Source: Dehalococcoidia bacterium (lineage in GTDB: Bacteria > Chloroflexota > Dehalococcoidia > UBA2979). Taken from it: a stretch of 8,447 bases of DNA. Below are positions 6,568 to 8,447 of this stretch, in pieces (position 1 is the stretch's first letter; the number at the start of each line of letters is the position of its first letter). The notes beneath the pieces are model-generated. The model saw only the letters and a program-made list of their open reading frames with translations, did no database searches and had not been told where the DNA came from. The position numbers and the translations under genes were made by a program. Where the stretch lies: the NCBI GenBank assembly GCA_023228765.1, contig JALOAM010000137.1, positions 1-8,447 on the forward strand. The letters run 5' to 3'.

Positions 6568-6593
6568 GCGAGCACCACCCCTCCGGTGCTCGC
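6568..6593 (+). terminator. Stem-loop after the acyl-CoA dehydrogenase gene
   Basis: GCGAGCACC (6568-6576) pairs perfectly with GGTGCTCGC (6585-6593) across 8 bases, 27 bases after the stop. GAAATGAA follows rather than a T-run, so termination may depend on this hairpin together with the next one. Confidence 0.55.
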
Positions 6594-6599
6594 GAAATG

Positions 6600-6627
6600 A
6601 AGAGGCCTGCCATCTGGCAGGCCTCTT
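6600..6627. terminator. Bidirectional intrinsic-type terminator between convergent genes
   Basis: A 12-bp perfect stem, AAGAGGCCTGCC (6600-6611) with GGCAGGCCTCTT (6616-6627), has an ATCT loop. It lies between two converging genes, 59 bases after the acyl-CoA dehydrogenase stop and 28 bases from the crotonase-family stop. Flanking bases are short and mixed on both strands (TCTC on +, CATTTCG on -), so the stem strength, not a long T-run, carries the call. Confidence 0.8.
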
Positions 6628-6655
6628 CTCGTCGAGGACGGGACCGGCGAGGGCG

Positions 6656-7588
6656 TCAGTACTCGCCGGGCTTGGACCCGTCCGCGGACGCCACGGCGCG
6701 GTTCGCGTGGGCCTCGGTGTAGGCGCCCCGGAAGTCCCGGAACGGCCCATCGCGCCACTCGAGGGCGGCCTTCAGGCCCTCCTCGCGGACGTGGCGCCCC
6801 CACTCGCTGGCGGCTGGACGCTGGGCGCTCAACGCCTGGATCTCGGTGCCGGACCAGAGCCCAGCGCGGATGCCCATCGCCTCGTACTGCCGGTTCACGG
6901 CGCGCTTCGAGTACATGAGCATGTCGTTGTCGATGTGCGCCATGCGGCGCGCGAACTTCTCCGTGAACTCACCGAGCTGGTCGGTGGGTACGTGGTAGTT
7001 CGCCCAGCCGAGCTGCACCATCTCCTCACCGGAGATCGAGTCGCCGACATACGCCATCTCACGCGCCTTTGCGGGCGGAAGGAACCACGGCGTCCACAGC
7101 ATGTCCATCGTGGTCATCGCGCGCACCGGCGGATAGCCGATCTGCGCGTCCGTGGCGACGATGCGGAAGTCGCAGATCGAGGCGAGCTCCGTGCCACCGG
7201 CGAGGCAGTAGCCCTGGATCTGAGCGACCACCGGTTTCGCCAGCTCCCAGATGATGAAGTTGGTCATGACCACGTGCCGCGCCCACTGCTGCTGTCCGGG
7301 GTGCGTGGTCCCGGTGTCCGGGAGTAGCGACCACTCGTTCACGAACGGCGAGCCCGCACCGGCCTGTCGTGTCGGCGTGAGGTCATAGCCGGCGCTGAAG
7401 GCGCGGCCGTTCGCGCGGAGGACGATGACGCCCACCTCCGGATTGGCTTCCGCCCGACGCATCGCGTGCATGACCTCGCCGCGGAGGTTGTTCGAGAGCG
7501 CGTTCAGCTTCTCTGGGCGATTGAGCGTGACGAACGCGAGACGCCCGTCTTCCTCGTACAGGATGTCCTCGTAGGCCTCGTCCGTCAT
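6656..7588 (-). CDS. Crotonase-family (enoyl-CoA hydratase/isomerase-like) protein
   Basis: A CoA-thioester enzyme of the crotonase superfamily. I-L-Y-E-E-D-G-R-L-A-F-V-T-L-N-R-P-E-K-L-N-A-L-S (9-32) is the standard start. The oxyanion hole is formed by G-R-A-F-S-A-G-Y-D-L (61-70) and Q-G-Y-C-L-A-G-G-T-E-L-A-S-I-C-D-F-R (125-142). Glu134 aligns with rat enoyl-CoA hydratase Glu144, but the second catalytic Glu (rat Glu164) is Pro154 in I-G-Y-P-P-V-R, so plain hydration as in the classic enzyme is doubtful. At 310 residues it exceeds the usual 255-270, with a longer stretch between the two oxyanion loops and a C-terminal extension containing W-G-R-H-V-R-E-E-G-L-K-A-A-L-E-W-R-D (263-280). ATG 7588 has AGGAGG 8-9 bases before it; a longer frame to 7648 would overlap the regulator upstream. 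Only 37 bases separate it from that XRE-type gene, so they are probably co-transcribed. Confidence 0.92.
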   Translation of the reverse strand: MTDEAYEDILYEEDGRLAFVTLNRPEKLNALSNNLRGEVMHAMRRAEANPEVGVIVLRANGRAFSAGYDLTPTRQAGAGSPFVNEWSLLPDTGTTHPGQQQWARHVVMTNFIIWELAKPVVAQIQGYCLAGGTELASICDFRIVATDAQIGYPPVRAMTTMDMLWTPWFLPPAKAREMAYVGDSISGEEMVQLGWANYHVPTDQLGEFTEKFARRMAHIDNDMLMYSKRAVNRQYEAMGIRAGLWSGTEIQALSAQRPAASEWGRHVREEGLKAALEWRDGPFRDFRGAYTEAHANRAVASADGSKPGEY

Positions 7589-7596
7589 CGTGGTTC

Positions 7597-7602
7597 CCTC
7601 CT
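7597..7602 (-). promoter_or_regulatory. Shine-Dalgarno site of the crotonase-family gene
   Basis: On the minus strand AGGAGG stands 8 bases before ATG 7588 and decides that start over the upstream alternative at 7648. Confidence 0.8.
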
Positions 7603-7616
7603 GGTCGTCTGGTCGT
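7601..7616. repeat. Tandem duplication of 8 bases
   Basis: CTGGTCGT occurs twice without a gap (7601-7608 and 7609-7616) directly at the Shine-Dalgarno site of the crotonase-family gene. It may be a small slippage event. Confidence 0.6.
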
Positions 7617-7625
7617 GTCGGCGGA

Positions 7626-7925
7626 CTAGGCCCGCGGCTCCTCGGCATGCGGTCTCGCGGACATGCTCGACGGCGGATCGAGGCCGAACTCGGTCGGTTC
7701 GAGGCCGGGCACGATCTGCACCGGCGGGACCCGCATGGCGCGACAGAGCGCGATCAGCACGGCGACCGGGATCTCGTTCCGACCCTGCTCGTAATGGGAG
7801 ATCGAGCCCTGCGCGATGCCCGCCTCCCACGCCAGTTCTTCCTGCGTGAGACCCTTCGACAGCCGGGTCTCTCGGAGTCGTTCCCCCACCAGTTGCCTGA
7901 ATGCGCGCGACTGGTACCTGGGCAC
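7626..7925 (-). CDS. XRE-family helix-turn-helix regulator
   Basis: A 99-residue DNA-binding protein with a Cro/C1-type domain at about residues 14-69: V-G-E-R-L-R-E-T-R-L-S-K-G-L-T-Q-E-E-L-A-W-E-A-G-I-A-Q-G-S-I-S-H-Y-E-Q-G-R. The recognition helix falls around 38-46. The remaining 30 residues are Pro/Glu-rich with no recognisable domain, so it is essentially a one-domain regulator. The start is GTG 7925, supported by AGGAGG on the minus strand at 7931-7936 (5-base gap). It lies directly upstream of the crotonase-family gene and diverges from the P-loop ATPase gene. It may regulate itself and the neighbouring genes through sites in the 123-base spacer, but which site it binds cannot be told from the sequence. 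A role as an antitoxin was considered, but no toxin gene is adjacent. Confidence 0.9.
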   Translation of the reverse strand: MPRYQSRAFRQLVGERLRETRLSKGLTQEELAWEAGIAQGSISHYEQGRNEIPVAVLIALCRAMRVPPVQIVPGLEPTEFGLDPPSSMSARPHAEEPRA

Positions 7926-7930
7926 TCTTC

Positions 7931-7936
7931 CCTCCT
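7931..7936 (-). promoter_or_regulatory. Shine-Dalgarno site that fixes the XRE regulator start
   Basis: On the minus strand AGGAGG is followed by GAAGA and the GTG at 7925. This supports a GTG start and the 99-residue length. Confidence 0.8.
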
Positions 7937-8009
7937 GTTCTCGTGCTCGACGCCGACGGCGCGTTGACGAGGACGCCGCTCGGGTATCGGCGGCGCTGTT
8001 CTAGAGGGC

Positions 8010-8037
8010 TGGACAACTCCCCAGACATACGTACCGT
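8010..8037 (+). promoter_or_regulatory. Candidate promoter of the P-loop ATPase gene
   Basis: TGGACA (8010-8015, one mismatch to TTGACA) and TACCGT (8032-8037, fitting TAnnnT) are 16 bases apart. A start of transcription near 8044 would leave almost no leader before GTG 8049. The -10 element lies inside the palindrome at 8028-8042. Confidence 0.4.
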
Positions 8038-8042
8038 ACGTA
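8028..8042. promoter_or_regulatory. Perfect 7-1-7 palindrome, likely operator
   Basis: TACGTAC and GTACGTA flank a central C at 8035 (TACGTACCGTACGTA). It lies in the spacer between two divergent genes, 6 bases before GTG 8049, and overlaps the best -10 candidate. A bound repressor there would block the ATPase gene. Short dyads of this kind are typical of dimeric helix-turn-helix regulators; the XRE protein encoded next to it or an unlinked TetR-type protein are candidates. Confidence 0.55.
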
Positions 8043-8048
8043 GGTCTC

Positions 8049-8447
8049 GTGATAACAAATGAATATGCGACTGGTCCCACTACCGGCACCCCGAGGATTC
8101 CCACCTCGGAGGTGGGGCGGCTCGCGGCCTGGCTCGGACAGGCGCAGGCGGGCCACTCGCAGGTCATCCTCGTCACAGGCGGGCTGGGTTCGGGGAAGTC
8201 GACGTTCCTCAACGCCGCCCGAGGTGAGGCGCGGGCGCGCTCGTTCCGCGTCGGCGACCTCGTGCTCCCCGGCCCCAGCGTGGTCGTTGCCCGCGGAGAC
8301 GACGAGGACGGCGGCAAGCGATCGGTCGCCGTCGCTCGGGGCCTGACCGGCCTCCGCGAGCTGTTCCGCCTCGCGCGGCTGTCGGCGGAGCGCTGGCTCA
8401 TCGTCATGGACGATGCCCACCGGCAGGACGCCGAGGAAGTCGCGGCG
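8049..8447 (+). CDS. P-loop (STAND/AAA-type) ATPase, possibly a large LuxR/MalT-like regulator, 3'-truncated
   Basis: The frame is open from GTG 8049 to the window end (133 residues visible). V-I-L-V-T-G-G-L-G-S-G-K-S-T (39-52) is a Walker A motif and W-L-I-V-M-D-D-A-H-R-Q-D (116-127) a Walker B motif of the D-D-x-H-x-x-D kind common in AAA_16/STAND ATPases of large LuxR-type regulators. The segment before it, E-V-G-R-L-A-A-W-L-G-Q-A-Q-A-G, resembles the E-x-x-x-L-x-x-x-L-x-x-A-x-x-G lead-in of that group. GTG 8049 has only a weak purine stretch upstream and may be nearly leaderless; GTG 8112 is another possible start but would leave little before the P-loop. Whether a LuxR helix-turn-helix, TPR repeats or a cyclase/kinase domain follows cannot be seen. 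Another P-loop family is possible. It is divergent from the XRE gene. Confidence 0.75.
   Translation, partial: MITNEYATGPTTGTPRIPTSEVGRLAAWLGQAQAGHSQVILVTGGLGSGKSTFLNAARGEARARSFRVGDLVLPGPSVVVARGDDEDGGKRSVAVARGLTGLRELFRLARLSAERWLIVMDDAHRQDAEEVAA
8100..8116. repeat. Perfect 8-1-8 palindrome in the first codons of the ATPase gene
   Basis: CCCACCTC and GAGGTGGG flank a central G at 8108. It falls at codons 18-23 of the ATPase gene. In mRNA it could form a 7-bp hairpin. It may be a second regulatory site or a by-product of GC-rich coding sequence. Confidence 0.4.

Noticed and set aside
5422..6750. Long open frame on the - strand (442 codons)
   Set aside because: Antisense to the acyl-CoA dehydrogenase gene, spans both terminator hairpins and the end of the crotonase gene; no domain seen.
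7626..7925. XRE protein as antitoxin of a toxin-antitoxin pair
   Set aside because: The adjacent genes are a crotonase-family enzyme and a large ATPase; no small toxin-like gene is present.
7964..7990. TTGACG with TATCGG as promoter of the ATPase gene
   Set aside because: The spacer of 15 bases is short and the -10 is poor; the pair at 8010-8037 fits better.
8059..8346. Open frame on the + strand starting at ATG 8059
   Set aside because: It is R/S/P-rich and in a different frame from the Walker A and B motifs; the frame from GTG 8049 carries both.

Overview
This is a GC-rich window with strong G/C at third codon positions and frequent GTG starts. It carries several acyl-CoA metabolism genes, an ECF42-type sigma factor and a likely LuxR/MalT-type ATPase. 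Together these suggest a high-GC bacterium such as an Actinomycetota or Chloroflexota member. The sequence alone does not settle the phylum. No rRNA, tRNA, CRISPR array, insertion sequence or phage gene was seen. The first and last genes are cut by the window edges.

Region 1 (1-3291, + strand): two neighbouring class III (CaiB/BaiF) CoA-transferase genes, the first missing its 5' end, are followed 15 bases later by a LacI-family repressor. The first transferase keeps the catalytic Asp of the family, while the second has Glu at that position. A two-subunit transferase controlled by the LacI protein is therefore possible.

Region 2 (3292-5186, + strand): a DGPF/YCII-like protein and an ECF42-group sigma factor with a long C-terminal extension form a two-gene operon. 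A TGTCGA-N17-CGAC element upstream matches the promoter I recall for ECF42 sigma factors, which implies positive autoregulation. A possible three-armed RNA fold lies between the LacI stop codon and this promoter.

Region 3 (5187-6655): an acyl-CoA dehydrogenase gene on the + strand ends at two back-to-back stem-loops. The second is a 12-bp perfect hairpin suited to terminating transcription from both sides.

Region 4 (6656-8447): on the - strand an XRE-type regulator and a crotonase-family (enoyl-CoA hydratase-like) gene form a short operon. Divergent to it, on the + strand, starts a P-loop ATPase gene with Walker A and B motifs that runs off the window. The 123-base divergent spacer holds a perfect 7-1-7 palindrome that overlaps the best -10 candidate of the ATPase gene, so it is a likely operator.

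Overall this looks like an accessory catabolic region: CoA transfer, acyl-CoA dehydrogenation and alkene-CoA hydration, with four regulators of different families between the enzymes. The substrate cannot be read from the sequence.
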